Positions 33,945-46,345 of a stretch of DNA of 64,000 nt are shown here, piece after piece. Under the pieces are notes generated by a model. It did no database searches. It worked only from the letters and a program-made list of their open reading frames with translations, and was not told the origin of the DNA. Origin of the DNA: Monodelphis domestica (Eukaryota; Chordata; Mammalia; Didelphimorphia; Didelphidae); NCBI RefSeq assembly GCF_027887165.1, contig NC_077234.1, positions 249,974,658 through 250,038,657 of the forward strand, given 5' to 3'. How positions within the stretch are numbered: position 1 is the stretch's first letter; every line of letters starts with the position of its first letter. The position numbers and the translations under genes were made by a program.

Positions 33945-34065
33945 ATTATTATATGAATAAAAGTTCCTTTCAGGCAGGGATTATTTTGTCTTTTTTTGTA
34001 TCTTCAGGGCCCAATATATGATCTTGTACATAGCATGTAGTTAATGTTTGCTAAGTTGAATCGCC
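33945..34065 (+). mobile_element. L2 LINE 3' terminus, sense
   Basis: tttcaggcagggattatttt gtc, tgtatcttcagggcccaata, tagcatgtagttaatgtttg: the L2 3' end. Confidence 0.7.
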
Positions 34066-35359
34066 TCTTTACAGAGCTGGTTCTTGGTGTGTGATGGGTA
34101 GTTGAAGCTTCTGGATCAATGACCTCTGGACATGTGAGGTATGATTGGATGTGTATTTTTTTAAACCCCATGTGTATATATCCATGTATATACAATATAA
34201 TACAGGTGTATCATATACACATGTCTACATATACAAACAGATGAATCATTACATATAAAGATCTTTTTATGCATTTATTGATATTGTTCCCTGTACTCAC
34301 TTAAGAGATATATTGATTAAATGAAAATTGTACTGTTTTTTTAAACCACATGAGATGGTTGAACTTCATGGTCATCATCCAATTGATTGCTTTTTATTTA
34401 CAATTTGCCGTAATAGAAATTACATATTCATGACAGCATAAGTTATTAGATTCTGTGGGAAACTTACACTCACAAGAGGACAGTCTGTGGGGAAGATTGC
34501 CAAGTTTGCTATAGTTCTTGTCCTCCATAAGTAATCCACTGACTCATTAAACAGTTTCAACTAAGTCTTTAGGAGGCCTGGAAAGAACTAGGCAATTTTA
34601 ACTTTCATTGAGCATTGTATAAATATATTATCCATGGGTGGCTGGTGGCACATCTTCCTGCTGAAACCTTGTTCATTTCCAATGCATTAGTGGTAATGAT
34701 TCTTAAAGACTGCTGGCAACTGACATCTCTCCATTCTGCTACTCTGCAAAAAAAAATTCAAGTCAACTACAATCTGCAAAAATTTCATCATGTTCATTGG
34801 GCAATGAACAACCAGTTAGATTTCTGCTACATAGAGAGGAAGCAGCAGAGAGTACAATCCCACTTCCTATATCTTCTGGGCTTCCTTGTCCCTGCTTAGT
34901 CAGTGAGGATATAAACAGATCATTTGAAAGAAGAACTCATCAGGACAATTGGTTGCATGCAAAATTTTAAAACAACTAATTAGCCTGATGATATGAATAG
35001 AAACATAATATTTAGGCAAAGTTATTGATCAAATGGATAGGATTTTTCATAAGATAGGTTCGTTTGGATCCTTGCAAATTATGATATTCTTTTTAATGAC
35101 TTTTCTGCAATTTGATAATTGATTATATGAGCATTTAACTATTAATGTTTTATTACTTGATTAGGATTATGTTACTCTACTTTGATCATTTTAAATTGTA
35201 TTTGAACACATTTAGTTCAAACCTGTCATTTCCTAGTTCCAAAATCTTTATAAAACGGAAGTCTTCTGAATTTTGTTATATGGCTATCCTAAATAAGGGA
35301 TGGTTTGCATTCCAGATATTTGAAACAAAAGTTAATTACACATATTGCATATATTAATT
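34066..35359. other. Unassigned interval
   Basis: No gene or repeat recognised; possibly unique sequence. Confidence 0.3.
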
Positions 35360-35540
35360 AATTTGATTTAATCATCACAATCCCAGAAGGCAGCTACTTT
35401 CCTCCTATCTATTTTTATAGATGAAATCATTGAGATAGAGACAGGTCAAGTGACTTTCTCACACAGCTAGAAAGTAAGTGAGATTTAAACAAGGTCTTCC
35501 TGGCTTCAGTTTCAGCACTATGCTATCTATCCAGTTGTCA
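35360..35540 (-). mobile_element. CORE-SINE (MIR type), antisense
   Basis: aatcatcacaatcccagaag, ttatagatgaaatcattgag, gtcaagtgactttctcacac agctag, ggtcttcctggctt. Confidence 0.75.
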
Positions 35541-35639
35541 ATTCTATTACCTAGCTAATAACTTAATATTAAGTTTGAGAAAATAAGGAATTGAATGTAT
35601 GAAGCAATATAAAGAATTTATAAGCTGTCAAGTATAACT

Positions 35640-35780
35640 TTTTACAGATGGAGAAATTGGGGAACCAATTAGATAAATAACTTGTTTAGGTTCATACAGA
35701 TAGTGTGAGGCAGAATCAAAATTCAGGTCTTCCTAACTCAAAGTGTTGTATTATAGCCTTTTATGTCACCTTGCTGCCAA
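35640..35780 (-). mobile_element. CORE-SINE, antisense, second copy
   Basis: tttacagatggagaaattgg, taacttgtttaggttcatac, agaatcaaaattcaggtctt cc. Confidence 0.65.
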
Positions 35781-35997
35781 TTTAATTATCAAGTAAAGCC
35801 ACATTATTGTGTTAGAGTATTAGACATAGAATCTATACAATAGCACATCCATCTTAGTGCTCTTTTAACTGCTAACTCATCAGTAAAGGGAGAAATATTT
35901 CTTTTAAGGTAATATCAACAAAGAAGAGATCCAAAACAAAATATTCAGTCTGATAGTGTCAGGCTCAAATAGAAAAGGTTCCCTGAGGATTACATAT

Positions 35998-36156
35998 TGG
36001 GGGCTGAGAGGTAGCCCAGCGGATAAGAGCTGGGTTTAAATCTGGTCTCAGATGCATCCTGGCTGTGTGACCCTGGGAAAGTCACTTACTCCTGTTGCCT
36101 AGCCTTTGCTGCTCTTCTGTTTTAGAGCCATTACTAAGACAGAAAGTAAGAGTTAA
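35998..36156 (+). mobile_element. Marsupial tRNA-derived SINE, sense
   Basis: gggctgagaggtagcccagc, tgggtttaaatctggtctca, gtgaccctgggaaagtcact, tgttgcctagcctttgctgc, agacagaaagtaagagttaa. More diverged than other copies. Confidence 0.88.
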
Positions 36157-37257
36157 AACAAACAGTATACAATGGACAGCTCATGAATTAACTACTAGTA
36201 ATTAGCATAAAAGAAAAAAAGCATCCCAATCATTAACAGGACTTCATATTACATTCCCTGTTGCTCAGAACCTTTTACCGGAATGACTTTGAAGGTTAGA
36301 ATTTGATATTTGTTTAAGAGTGAAACTCCAAGGCTCCCTTCACCCTAGGAATCATAGGGCATAAGTAGGAAGGAAAATGACTGAAGTTGCTTTCAGAGAA
36401 GCCTGTTTTAATTTTCTCCAGAAAAGGATTTCTGTAGCCCTTGGCAAAACAGTGAGACAGGCTTTATTTTTTAGCATCCTTAAATTGTACCTTTGAGTCT
36501 CCTTATCTTCTTTTCTGTTTCTCCCCATGTCCTAGGATTATTATGTTCTCCCAAGACAGTGTCCCAGTTCTAAGAATATCCCTTCACCTGAGGTAGAAAA
36601 ACTCTTCCTTCAGAGTATGATTTCAGCAAATGCTCTAAAGTGATAGGATAATCAATACTCATTGATTAAACACCTACTGTGTTCCAGACAAAGATACAAA
36701 GAGAATTTTTCTGCTCTCAAGGAGTTTATGATATGTTGATAAATTGAAATGTGATTGACTAACAGACCAATTCCAATGGTTACCATTCCTTTAAACATTT
36801 ATATTTAAAGAGGAGATGCTAGGAGAAGCATGCTTTAAGTCAGGAATTATTTTTTAGTGATATAATTATAGATGGACGGGATAAGATTTTCTTGTGGACA
36901 GGAAAGGAGGAATGAAACGGCATACAGTGAGGATATTAAGGATGATTTTGTCCCCTAGATTGCTACATACCTATGACAATGAGCCTCTGAATTTCTTAGT
37001 TGAAAGTTTAGAAGCAGAGGAGGAGGAATCTGTAAAGACCAAAACACATAGTTCTCTAATCTAAACAATAATCAGAATTGTTCATCTTCTAATGATTCAT
37101 ATATCCCTAAACATGATGACCATAGTGAACACTGCCTATATTCATTTACCCTTTCACTCCTTAGCAAATGAGGCACTTAGCTATTTATAAATTCATCAAT
37201 CATCATGAAAATAAACATTCTTTTTTTAGGTCAGGCCAAAAAAAGGCTTTCTCTATT
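36157..37257. other. Unassigned sequence with one L2 scrap
   Basis: 36640-36740 (tcattgattaaacacctact gtgttccagac, then ctcaaggagtttatgat) is an antisense L2 3' end. Otherwise nothing recognised. Confidence 0.45.
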
Positions 37258-37425
37258 AACAGTCTTTAAATTACATTTTATTTTTTCAATTAAGAATAAC
37301 ATATTTTCACTGCTTTCCACCTCCCCCCCTCTTTATTGGGAAAACAAAACAAACCCCTTTTAATATATGTGTACAGTCCAACAAAATTAATTCCCTCATT
37401 GACCATGTTCAAAAAGCACATCTCA
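37258..37425 (-). mobile_element. Older L1 3' end, antisense, left part
   Basis: aagaataacatattttcact, cccctctttattgggaaaac, attaattccctcattgacca match the antisense L1 3' UTR. It continues after the younger L1 at 42053. Confidence 0.7.
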
Positions 37426-37992
37426 GGACTTCTGGGTCAGCATGGTGGCAATCTAGATGCGGGATGCGTCCTCCCAGCACCCACTGATATAGACTACCTC
37501 AAAAGACCCAAAAAAACCAAATTCATAAGAACGAAGGGACTCTACAGTAGGGTGCAGCATTGAAGGTACATGGGATTTGGGCATTTTCACACTATAAGGG
37601 GGTGAAAAAGTTCCCACCCAAATGTGAGCTGATCTACTCTCCCTCACCCCACCTACAGAACCAGAGTCAGAGCCAGCATGTGCCAGAATCAGTGAGTGAG
37701 CAAGGGGTATCTCTAGAGTGAGCAAAGGGCACCTCTAGGTCCTTGGGAGCTGACTAAGACCACCAAAGACCTATCCCTGAGAGCAGCTACACCTGAAACC
37801 CTGGTGGGCTGGGGAGCACAGACTGTGAGTTCTCCTGGGAAGGTGGTACAGAGAAGGGCAGTGAACAGCTGAAGCTGGGAGATTCGAGAGCTTGCCTCAG
37901 GCAAAATCCTTGCTTCTTAACTCCATACACAGAGAGCCTGCCCATCTCACTCAGATTTCTGACTAAAAAGGGAAGGAAAAACCTCCACAGAG

Positions 37993-39040
37993 ATGGCAAA
38001 TTGTGCCCAGGAGCTACAACTTCCCTCCACCAAAAAAAAAATTCAAGAAGAAGGCATTGACCCTGGAAAAATTTTTATGGAGGAAAAACCCAGACTACAG
38101 AGGAAATAGAGGAGGAAATTCAAACAAAGCCAAAACCTTCCAAAAAATGAAAATTGTCCACAAGCTCTTGAAGAATTTAAATTGGAGCTTATCAAAAAGA
38201 TGGAAGGCTTCTGGCTTCTGAAATAGTTCAAAGAGAAAATAACAGTTTAAAGGGCAAGAACTCCCAATTGGAGAAACAGCTGGAAGCCATGAAAAGCAGG
38301 ATAGACCAAACTGAAAAGGAAATTCAAAAGATTATAGCAGAAAATCAAAAGATTATAACCAAAAACCAGGCCTTAAGGACCAGAATTGGGCAACTGGAAA
38401 CCAATGATCTTGCAAAACAGCAAGAATTAATAAAGCAAAGTCAAAAGACTGACAAAATAGAAGAAAACATAAAATATCTCACTGACAAGATGACAGATCA
38501 GGAAAACAGATCATGATGAGATAATTTGAGAATCATTGGTCTACCTGAAAAGCCAGAAATAAACAGAAATCTTGACATCATACTACAAGAAATCATCCAA
38601 GAAAACTGCCCTGATGTTCTTGAACAGGGGGGGAAAAATAGACATTGAAAGAGTTCATAGAACACCCTCTACACTAAATCCTCAAAAGACAACTCTCTGG
38701 AATATAATTGCCAAATTCCAGGGTTTTCAAGCTAAGGAGAAAATTCTATAAGAAGCCAAAAAGAGATAATTCAGATACCAAAGAGCACTAATCAGGATCA
38801 CACAAGACCTGGCAGCTTCCACACTAAAGGACTGCAAGGCCTGGAACATGATATTCAGAAAGGCAAAAGAATTGGGTCTTAAATCAAGAATCACCTATCC
38901 ATAAAAACTGACCATATACTTCCAGGGGAAAGTATGGGCATTCAACAAAATAGAAGATTTCTAAGTATTTGTAAAGAAAAGACCAGAACTAAGTGGAAAG
39001 TTTCATATTCAAACACAAAGACCAAGAGAAACATGAAAAA
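37993..39040 (+). pseudogene. L1 ORF1, broken
   Basis: Starts MANCAQELQLPSTKKK. A coiled coil follows (MEKQLEAMKSRIDQTEKEIQ, later TDKIEENIKYLTDKMTDQEN at 38268-38515). After a stop come the RRM-type signature NLRIIGLPEK at about 38525 and the C-terminal pieces AKELGLKSRITYP (about 38865) and FNKIEDF. Several stops and frame changes make it non-functional. ORF1 protein normally binds L1 RNA as a trimer. Confidence 0.88.
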
Positions 39041-39790
39041 GGTAAATAAGAAAGAGAGGGGAAAGGGGAAAAATCTTTTTTTATTCAAACCCTCTTCTTT
39101 AAGGGCTACAATTAGATCAAATTATATATATTAATATATAGGGAAAATGTTATTTTTAACTCAAAAACTTTATTCATTATTATAGTAATTAGAAGAATCA
39201 TTCACAGGAAGAGATTGGGGCATTAAGGGCTATAAGATGATATTTAAAAAAAAAGAAAAAGAGAGGGGGGAAATCAAAGGTGACACCAAGAGATACTTGA
39301 AGAAATAAAATAAACAGGATAATCTTTATCATACAAAGATACACATGGGAAGAGGAGGGGAAGAATACTCTTATAAGAAGGAGAGGAAGAGAGTGCTAAT
39401 AGGCAATACTAAAACCTTACTCTCAGTGAAATCAATTATGAGAGGGAAGAGCATCTAGATCCATTGGGGTTTTGAATTCTAGCTTATCCTACAGGGTAAG
39501 TGAGAAGGGAAAACCAAGGGGGTAGGGGGACAGGGAGTACAAAAAGGAAGGGAAAACCAAGGGGGTAGGGGGACAGGGAGTACAAAAAGGGAGGGAAAGA
39601 GGGGGAAGGGGACTTAACAGACCCTAAAAAATGAGAAGGGAACAAAAAGGGAGGGGCCAGAAATGGAAGCATATTAAGGGAGGGGATTAGGGGGATTGAT
39701 TAAAACCAGTGGTTTAAAAGGATATAGCAAAACAAGAAAAGACAGAACTAGGAGAGGATATAAAAAATGCTAGGGAATCTGCAATGGGGA
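39040..39790 (+). repeat. Purine-rich spacer of the L1 with a 43-base tandem duplication
   Basis: The plus strand is strongly purine-biased. Bases 39506-39548 and 39549-39591 are near-identical 43-base units. Each carries gggggtagggggacaggg, a candidate G-quadruplex. It lies between the ORF1 and ORF2 remnants. Part of it may be native inter-ORF sequence, and the ORF2 deletion joint lies at its right edge. Confidence 0.75.
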
Positions 39791-41490
39791 TAAACTAGAT
39801 ACATTCCCAATAAAATCAGGAGTGAAACAAGGATGCCCATTATCACCACTATTATTTAACATTGTATTAGAAACACTAGTTGTAACAATTAGAGAAGAAA
39901 AAGAAATTGAAGGTATTAAAATAGGCAATGAGGAGACCAAGCTATCACTCTTTGCAGATGACACGATGGTCCACTTAAAGAATCCTAGAGAATCAACCAA
40001 AAAGCTAGTCAAAATAATCAACAACTTTAGCAAAGTTGCAGGATGCAAAATAAACCCATATGTCATCAGCATTCCTATTTATTTCCAACACATCTCAGCA
40101 GCAAGAATTTGAAAGAGAAATTCCATTTAAAATTACCCTAGATAATATAAAATACTTGGGAATCTATCTGCTGAGACAAACACAGGAACTATATGAACAC
40201 AACTATAAAACACTTTCCATACAAGTAAAACCAGATCTAAACAATTGGAAAAACATTAACTGCTCATGGGTAGGACGAGCTAACATAATAAAAATGACCA
40301 TCCTACCGAAAATTATTTACTTATTTCGTGCCATACCATACTGCCAAAAAACTTTTTTACTAAATTAGAAAAAAACATAACAAAGTTCATTTGGAAGAAC
40401 AAAAGATCAAGGATATCCAGGGAAATAATGAAAAAAAATGCCAAGGAAGATGGCCTTGCAGAGGCCAGATCTCAAACTATACTATAAAGCAGTGGTCATC
40501 AAAACAATATGGTACTGGCTAAGAGACAGAAAGGAGGATCAGTGGAATAGACTTGGGGTAAGTGACCTCAGCAAGACAGTCTATGATAAAAGCCCAAAGA
40601 TGCCAGCTTTTGGGGCAAAAATCCACTATTTGATAAAAACTGCTGGGAAAATTGGAAAATAGTGTGGGAGAGATTAGGTTTGGATCAACACCTCACACCC
40701 TATACCAAGATAAACTCAGAATGGGTGAATGACATGAACATAAAGAAGGAAACTGTAAGTAAACTATGTGCACACAGAATAGTATATATGTCAGACCTTT
40801 GGGAAAGGAAAGAATTTAAAACCAAGCAAGATTTAGAAAGAGTCACAAAATGTAAAATAAATAATTTTGATTACATCAAATTAAAAAGTTTTTGTACAAA
40901 CAAAACCAATGTAACCAAAATTAGAAGTGAATCAACAAATTGGGAAACTATCTTCATAACAAAAACTTCTGACAAAGGTCTAATTACTCAAATTTACAAA
41001 GAGGTAAATCAATTGTACAAAAAAATCAAGCCATTTTCCAATTGATAAATGAACAAGGGACATGAATAGGCAATTTTCAGTCAAATAAATCAAAACTATT
41101 AATAAGTACATGAAAAAGTGTTCTAAATCTCTTATAATCAGAGAGATGCAAATCAAAACAACTCTGAGGTATCATCTCGTACCTAGCAGATTGACTAACA
41201 TGACAGCAAAGGAAGGTAATGAATGCTGGAGCATCTGTGGCAAAGTTGGGACATTAATGCATCTCTGGTGGAGCTGTGAATTGATCCAACCATTCTGGAG
41301 GGCAATTTGGAACGATGCCCAAAGGGTGATAAAAGACTGTCTGCCCTTTGATCCAGCCATAGCACTGCTGGGTTTGTACCCCAAAGAGATAATAAGGAAA
41401 AAGATATGTACAAGAATATTCATAGCTGCGCTCTTTGTGGTGGCAAAAAATTGGAAAATGAGGGGATGCCCTTCAATTGGGGAATAGCTG
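39790..41490 (+). pseudogene. L1 ORF2 C-terminal half, broken
   Basis: Begins with [20 protein letters not shown], then [10 protein letters not shown] at about 39945-39974 (FADD at 39951-39962 is the reverse transcriptase catalytic motif). Next come CSWVGRANIIKMTILPKI, IKTIWYWLRDR, and the C-terminal region (THLWWSCELIQPFWRAIWN-like at about 41260; LGLYPKEI). Frames change several times. The upstream endonuclease code is missing, so this copy cannot make a mobilising protein. Confidence 0.9.
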
Positions 41491-42052
41491 AACAAATTGT
41501 CGTACATGTTGGTGATGGAATACTATTGGGCTCAAAGGAATAATAAAGTGGAGGAATTCCATGGGAACTTGAATGAATTCCAGGAATTGATGCAGAGTGA
41601 AAGGAGTAGAACCAGGAGAACATTGTACACAGAGACAGATACATTGTGGTACAATCGAATGTAATGGACTTCTCCATTAGTGGCAATGCAGTGTTCCTGA
41701 ACAACTTGGAGGGCTCTACAAGAAAAAACAGTATCCACATTCAGAGGAAAAACTGTGGGAGTAGAAATACAGAAGAAAAACAACTGCTTGATTACATGGG
41801 TTCGAGGAGATCTGGTTGGGCATGTTGACTCTCAGTGAACATCGTAATGCAAACAGCAACAGCATGGAAATAGGTTTTCATCAAGGACACATGTAATACC
41901 CCATGGAATTGCGCATGGGCTATGGGAAGGGTGGGAGTAGGGGAGGGAGAAATAGAATATGATTATTGTAACCAAGTAATAATGTTCTAAATTGACTAAA
42001 TAAAATAAAAAACAAAATAAATTAATTTAAAATTTAAAAAAAGCATCTCTCA

Positions 42053-42470
42053 ATCTGCACTGTAAGCCCACTATTTCTTTGTTAGTAGGTAGATGGTATG
42101 CTTCCTAGTTGGTCATCATATTCTTTCAAAGCTGTCGTTATTTTATAATTCATTCTTCTCATTTCACTCTATATAACTTCATATGAATTTTTCAGGTTTC
42201 TCAGAAATGGTTCTTTTCATCATTTAATGCAGCACAATAATATTCCACTATCTTCAAATATTATAATTTTTAGTCATACTCCAATTAATGTTTAACTCCT
42301 AGTTTTTCTAACGCTTTGCTATCACAAAATATCTGCTATACATATTTTTGCCTATAGGTTCTTTTGGACGTATAAACCTAGCGGTAGCATCTCTGTCTCA
42401 AAGAGCAGTACAGTTTAGTCACTTTTTGGACTAGTTCCAAATTACTTTCCACAACAACTAGATTGATAGC
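42053..42470 (-). mobile_element. Older L1 3' end, antisense, right part
   Basis: ctgcactgtaagcccactat, tcatcatattctttcaaagc, ttttcaggtttctcagaaat, agcacaataatattccacta, tgcctataggttcttttgg follow the antisense L1 3' end and continue the part that ends at 37425. Confidence 0.72.
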
Positions 42471-43089
42471 ACTGAAGGAAGTTCTCTCTTGAAACACAAG
42501 TTTCAGTACATTTTTGAGAGTGGGGAGGAGGGCGACAATTTATACACAAAATGTGAATGACGATGTCTAAATTGGGGAGCTGGTTTCATAGGGGAGGCTA
42601 GACATCTTTTGGAAAGAATTCAGAACTAGGAATCAATTCTAGTCTCCAGTCAACCATTTTCTTGAGTTAATTTCTCAGAGTCATAATTGGCACTTTGGAT
42701 CCCATCATAAGTAATACAAGATAGCCTGGGACTGTCATTTAGCAGGGCTAAGTGACTTGTCAAGCACCTTTGCAACTGATTCTTTGAAAATGATACAAGG
42801 AATAATTAAGACGAGTTCAGTAGAACTGTGAAGTGCCTTGAAACAACTGAACGCTTTGAAGCTACTACTAGCGTTTGGGTGAGAGGAGCTCACCAGCTAG
42901 TAGTGACTTCCTAGTTTAATTATTCTTGCTAACTATATGCTAAGTCCACCTGGTTCTAAGTTGCTGAAGGCATAAACTGCTGTCAAAATAAAAGTATATT
43001 CATCTTAAATTTCTACAAATAAAAACTATTATTTAAACTTTTGGTGCTCTTTATGTTTTGTCGACCTAGAGGGCAAAGCCTTGTTCGTG
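42471..43089. other. Unassigned interval
   Basis: Nothing recognised. Confidence 0.35.
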
Positions 43090-43268
43090 GTTCGAAAATC
43101 ACAACTTCCTGGAGTTTCAGTTTCCTGTCTGAAAAGAAGGACAAGTAATGTCTTTACTCTTTACCTCATTGGGTATTGTGAGGATCCAATGAATTAATGT
43201 ACACACATGTGCTTTGAAAGAAAACAAAAAGTGCCATCTACATGTCTATTATTATTATTATTATTACT
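43090..43268 (+). mobile_element. CORE-SINE ending in a TTA repeat
   Basis: ggagtttcagtttcctgtct, ctcattgggtattgtgagga, tccaatgaattaatgtacac, agtgccatctacatgtctat and a tail of about six tta units. Confidence 0.8.
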
Positions 43269-43479
43269 CCATAAAAGCCCTTTAAGAGAAGGAACTTTCT
43301 TCCCTGAGTTCAGCAGTGTTTTGGGGTGGGACTGATTGAGGCCAGTCTCCTGATGGCTTAGGTCTGAATGAAATGAGACACTCTCATAGATTATCCAACA
43401 ATTAACAAAAGAGGATCAATTATTTCAACAAACAGGCTCTGTACAGAACAAATTAGCAGTAACTAACAGCAGAATGTCA
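43269..43479. other. Unassigned, possibly L2 5' flank
   Basis: The last 90 bases may be the start of the following L2; similarity is weak. Confidence 0.3.
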
Positions 43480-44900
43480 CTAGAATTAAGAGGGATTAGA
43501 AAAGGCCTCCTGGAGGAGACAGGATTTTAATTGGGATTTAAAGAAAGCCAGAAAGTGCCATGGAGGACGGAGAGCATTTTAGGCAGGCGGGACCGTCCGT
43601 GAAAATGCACAGTTAGGAGATACGGCGTCTTGTTGAAGAACAGTAAGAAGAGCCACATCACAGAATTACAGAACATAATCTGTGTATGTGGGGCATGCAA
43701 GGTATGTAAGAAGGCAGAGGTGGGAAGGTCTTCATAACCGGAAGGTTGTAAATACCAAAGAGATGACTTTATGTACATAAGAGGGAGCCTTAAGAGTCTA
43801 CTGTACAGGAAAAAGGCAGGAAAATCAGTTTTACAGCTAAGTGTAAAACAGCCCAGAGTGGGGGAGAGCCTTACAACAAAGAGACCAACCAGCAAGCTTT
43901 TTCAGTTGTCCATGTGGGGGTGTGGGGGGTGATAGGGATGGCGGCAGTGGCAGAGGAGAGAACGAGGTATATGCAAGAGACTTCACAAAGGGACAATTGA
44001 TAAACGTTGGCAACAGTTTGGAAATGGAGAGTGAGAGAGAGAGTGAGGAGCGAGGGTGACACTTGGACGACTAGAAGCACGGTGTCATCCTCAACAATAA
44101 GAGGGGAATTGGGAAGAGGAGAGCAATTTTGGGGAGAACAATGGATTTATTTTTGGATAGCTTGAGTTTAAGATTTCTAATGGAGATGTCTGGTAGTCAG
44201 GTGGAGATGAGAGATCTGAAGTTAGCAGAGCGTTTAGGGCTGGAGAAGTAGATCTGAGAAATTTTAGCTAAGAAATCATAATTGTATCCATAGGGGTTGA
44301 TGAGATTACTGAGTGAAATTGTACGGAAGAGAAAAGAAGAGGGCCCAGAAGAGAGCCCTGTAGGAACCTGAGGCTCAACAGGTATGATCTGGATGAAGGT
44401 CCAGCAAAGGAGACTAGGGAGTGTAGATTGTTGGGAGGAGAACCAGGAAAGAGCAATGGGACAAAAATCTCGAGAGAAGAAATTATCAAGGAGATGCAGC
44501 TGATCTATAGTGTCAAAGGCTATGGAGCAATGAAGAAGGACAGGGATTGAGAAGGGGCCATTGGATTTGGCAACTAAGATCATTAGTAACTTTGGAGAGA
44601 GAAATTTCAGTTGAATGATAAAGCTGCAATCCAAACTGTAGATAATGTGTGTGTGTGAAAGAGAGGAGAGAAAGGGGGAGACAGAGAGAAATAGAGAGAG
44701 AGAAAGGGGGAGATAGAGAGAGTTAGAGAAAAGGAAATTGAGCAACCTATTATATATAGCCTTCTCAAACAGTTTAGCAACAAAAGGCAGAACAGATATG
44801 AAATGATAGTGGAAAGGGATATGAAGTTTTCTGAGGCCTGGGGAGACCTGAGAGCTATTTGTGGGCAACCAGGAAGCAGATGGTAGATGGGGAGAGATTG
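43480..44900 (-). mobile_element. L2 LINE, antisense, includes reverse transcriptase code
   Basis: The minus strand (44197-44868, 223 codons open) encodes an L2 reverse transcriptase: LPFVAKLFEKAIYNRLLNFL, LVAKSNGPFSIPVLLHCSIA, FDTIDQLHLLD, VPTGLSSGPSSFLFRTISLS, NPYGYNYDFLAKISQIYFSS. Compare L2 consensus FDTIDH and GVPQGSVLGPLLF. The catalytic YADD is degraded to FLAK, and a purine-rich (GA) stretch at 44658-44725 is inserted. Bases 43480-44190 carry the downstream ORF code. Old and inactive. Confidence 0.85.
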
Positions 44901-45739
44901 AAAAGTGAGAGTGAGTGATGGAGGAAACTGTAAGAGAAATTTGTAAGAGAAGATGGAAGAAGATTACAACATATAATTAATGAGGAACTTTGAATAAGTA
45001 AAAGTCATCATCAAATAATTCTATGATAAGAAGACACAACGGACTATTCAGGTGGTGAGATTAGGGGATGACATGTGGATAGCTAAAATCCTCCCCGGTA
45101 CTCTTGTGATATCAGGAGAAAGAGACGTTCCTTCTGTGGTGAACTTATGGAAGAACATGGATGAGTATCACTCAGGGATGTGTATAGATGGGTTCTGATC
45201 TGCATCATTGGAAACAACTTCCACGTTGATAGGATCACAAATCTATTTGACAGTTCAATTTTCTATAAAACATTAGATTAAAAAACAAGATGTCAACTTT
45301 TCTAAGGGCTGTTTCAATTTGAACCTTATTGAAAAAGATGAGGATACAAATAATCATGATGATAATAATAATAATTTAATTATATTGATATAATCTCTTA
45401 TAGTGGGAAGACAATTGTACTAATTACCAGGAAACCTGGGTTCTAATCCTAGCTTTTCACCTAAATGACTGAAAGGAAATGTGATGCTGAAGGTAAGGTA
45501 AACTTCCTTAAATTCAACTGTATAGCAGAGAGAATTTAACACTATTTCATGATTTGAAATCAATGGTTTCAATAGGAAATATGTTAGGTGTGGTTTTGTA
45601 TATGGGGCTGGTTTAGGGACTCAGAACTTTCAAGTAAAGATAAACTGAGACTGCTAGCCTTAGTCTACTGTCTTACAGCAGGTATTACAAACATATATTA
45701 TTTATATGACTTAGATACATAATTATGTGGTATGTTCGT
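44901..45739. other. Unassigned interval
   Basis: Short ATA/ATG-type run at 45355-45385. No gene or repeat recognised. Confidence 0.35.
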
Positions 45740-46345
45740 ATCAAGGCTCAAAATTTTGGATTGATTCTCTTCAACACATATATCCAATCAATTTCCAAGT
45801 CTTGACAATTCTGCCTTTGCAATATTTCTTGTGTCCATCCTTTTCTTCCACTCATATGGCCATCACCATAGTTCAGACCCTCATCTCCTCATATCTGGAC
45901 CACAGCAATAGCCTATTTGATGTCTCTGCCTCAAATCTCTCTCTTTTGCAATTTATTCTCTATACAATTTCCAAAGTAACATTCAAGAGCTGTGTTTGAC
46001 CACATCATTCTTCTTCTGTTCAATAAACTCCACTGTTTCTTTGACTCTGAGATCAAATACAGAATCTCTTTGAATATCTTCCATCATTTGACTCCAGACT
46101 TTGCTTCTAGGCATTGAACATCTCTCCTATTTGTGTTCTTTTTAGGCATGAAAATGCCTTGATTCTTCACATGTGACAGACATCCCATCTCCCAACACCT
46201 CTGTCTTTTCCTAAAGGATATTCCCCTTGCCTGTTATGAATTCTTTCTTCACTTCTGCCTCAGAATACCTAGTTTCCTTCAAATTCAGCTCTAATCGTTT
46301 TATTGAGATCTTCCAGTTGCAAATGCCACCCCTCAACATTAATAG
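45740..46345 (+). mobile_element. L2 LINE 3' part, sense
   Basis: The frame at 45727-45999 ends LISSYLDHSNSLFDVSASNL SLLQFILYTISKV, the L2 ORF C-terminus (SYLDYCNSLL, LSPLQSILHTAARV). Nucleotide landmarks continue with gatcaaatacagaatctctt, ttccccttgcctgttatgaa and ttcaaattcagctctaatcg. Confidence 0.87.

Larger units (their letters stand above)
37426..42037 (+). mobile_element. L1 LINE with both ends but internally deleted
   Basis: The 5' end (ggacttctgggtcagcatgg) and the A-rich 3' end are both present. They are flanked by aaaaagcacatctca (37411-37425) and aaaaagcatctctca (42038-42052), a 15-base target-site duplication with two differences. Order: 5' UTR 37426-37992; broken ORF1 37993-39040; purine-rich spacer 39040-39790; ORF2 from just before the FADD motif to the C-terminus (39790-41490); 3' UTR to 42037. 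The endonuclease and the first part of the reverse transcriptase are absent. At 4.6 kb it is about 2 kb short of a full L1. Confidence 0.93.
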
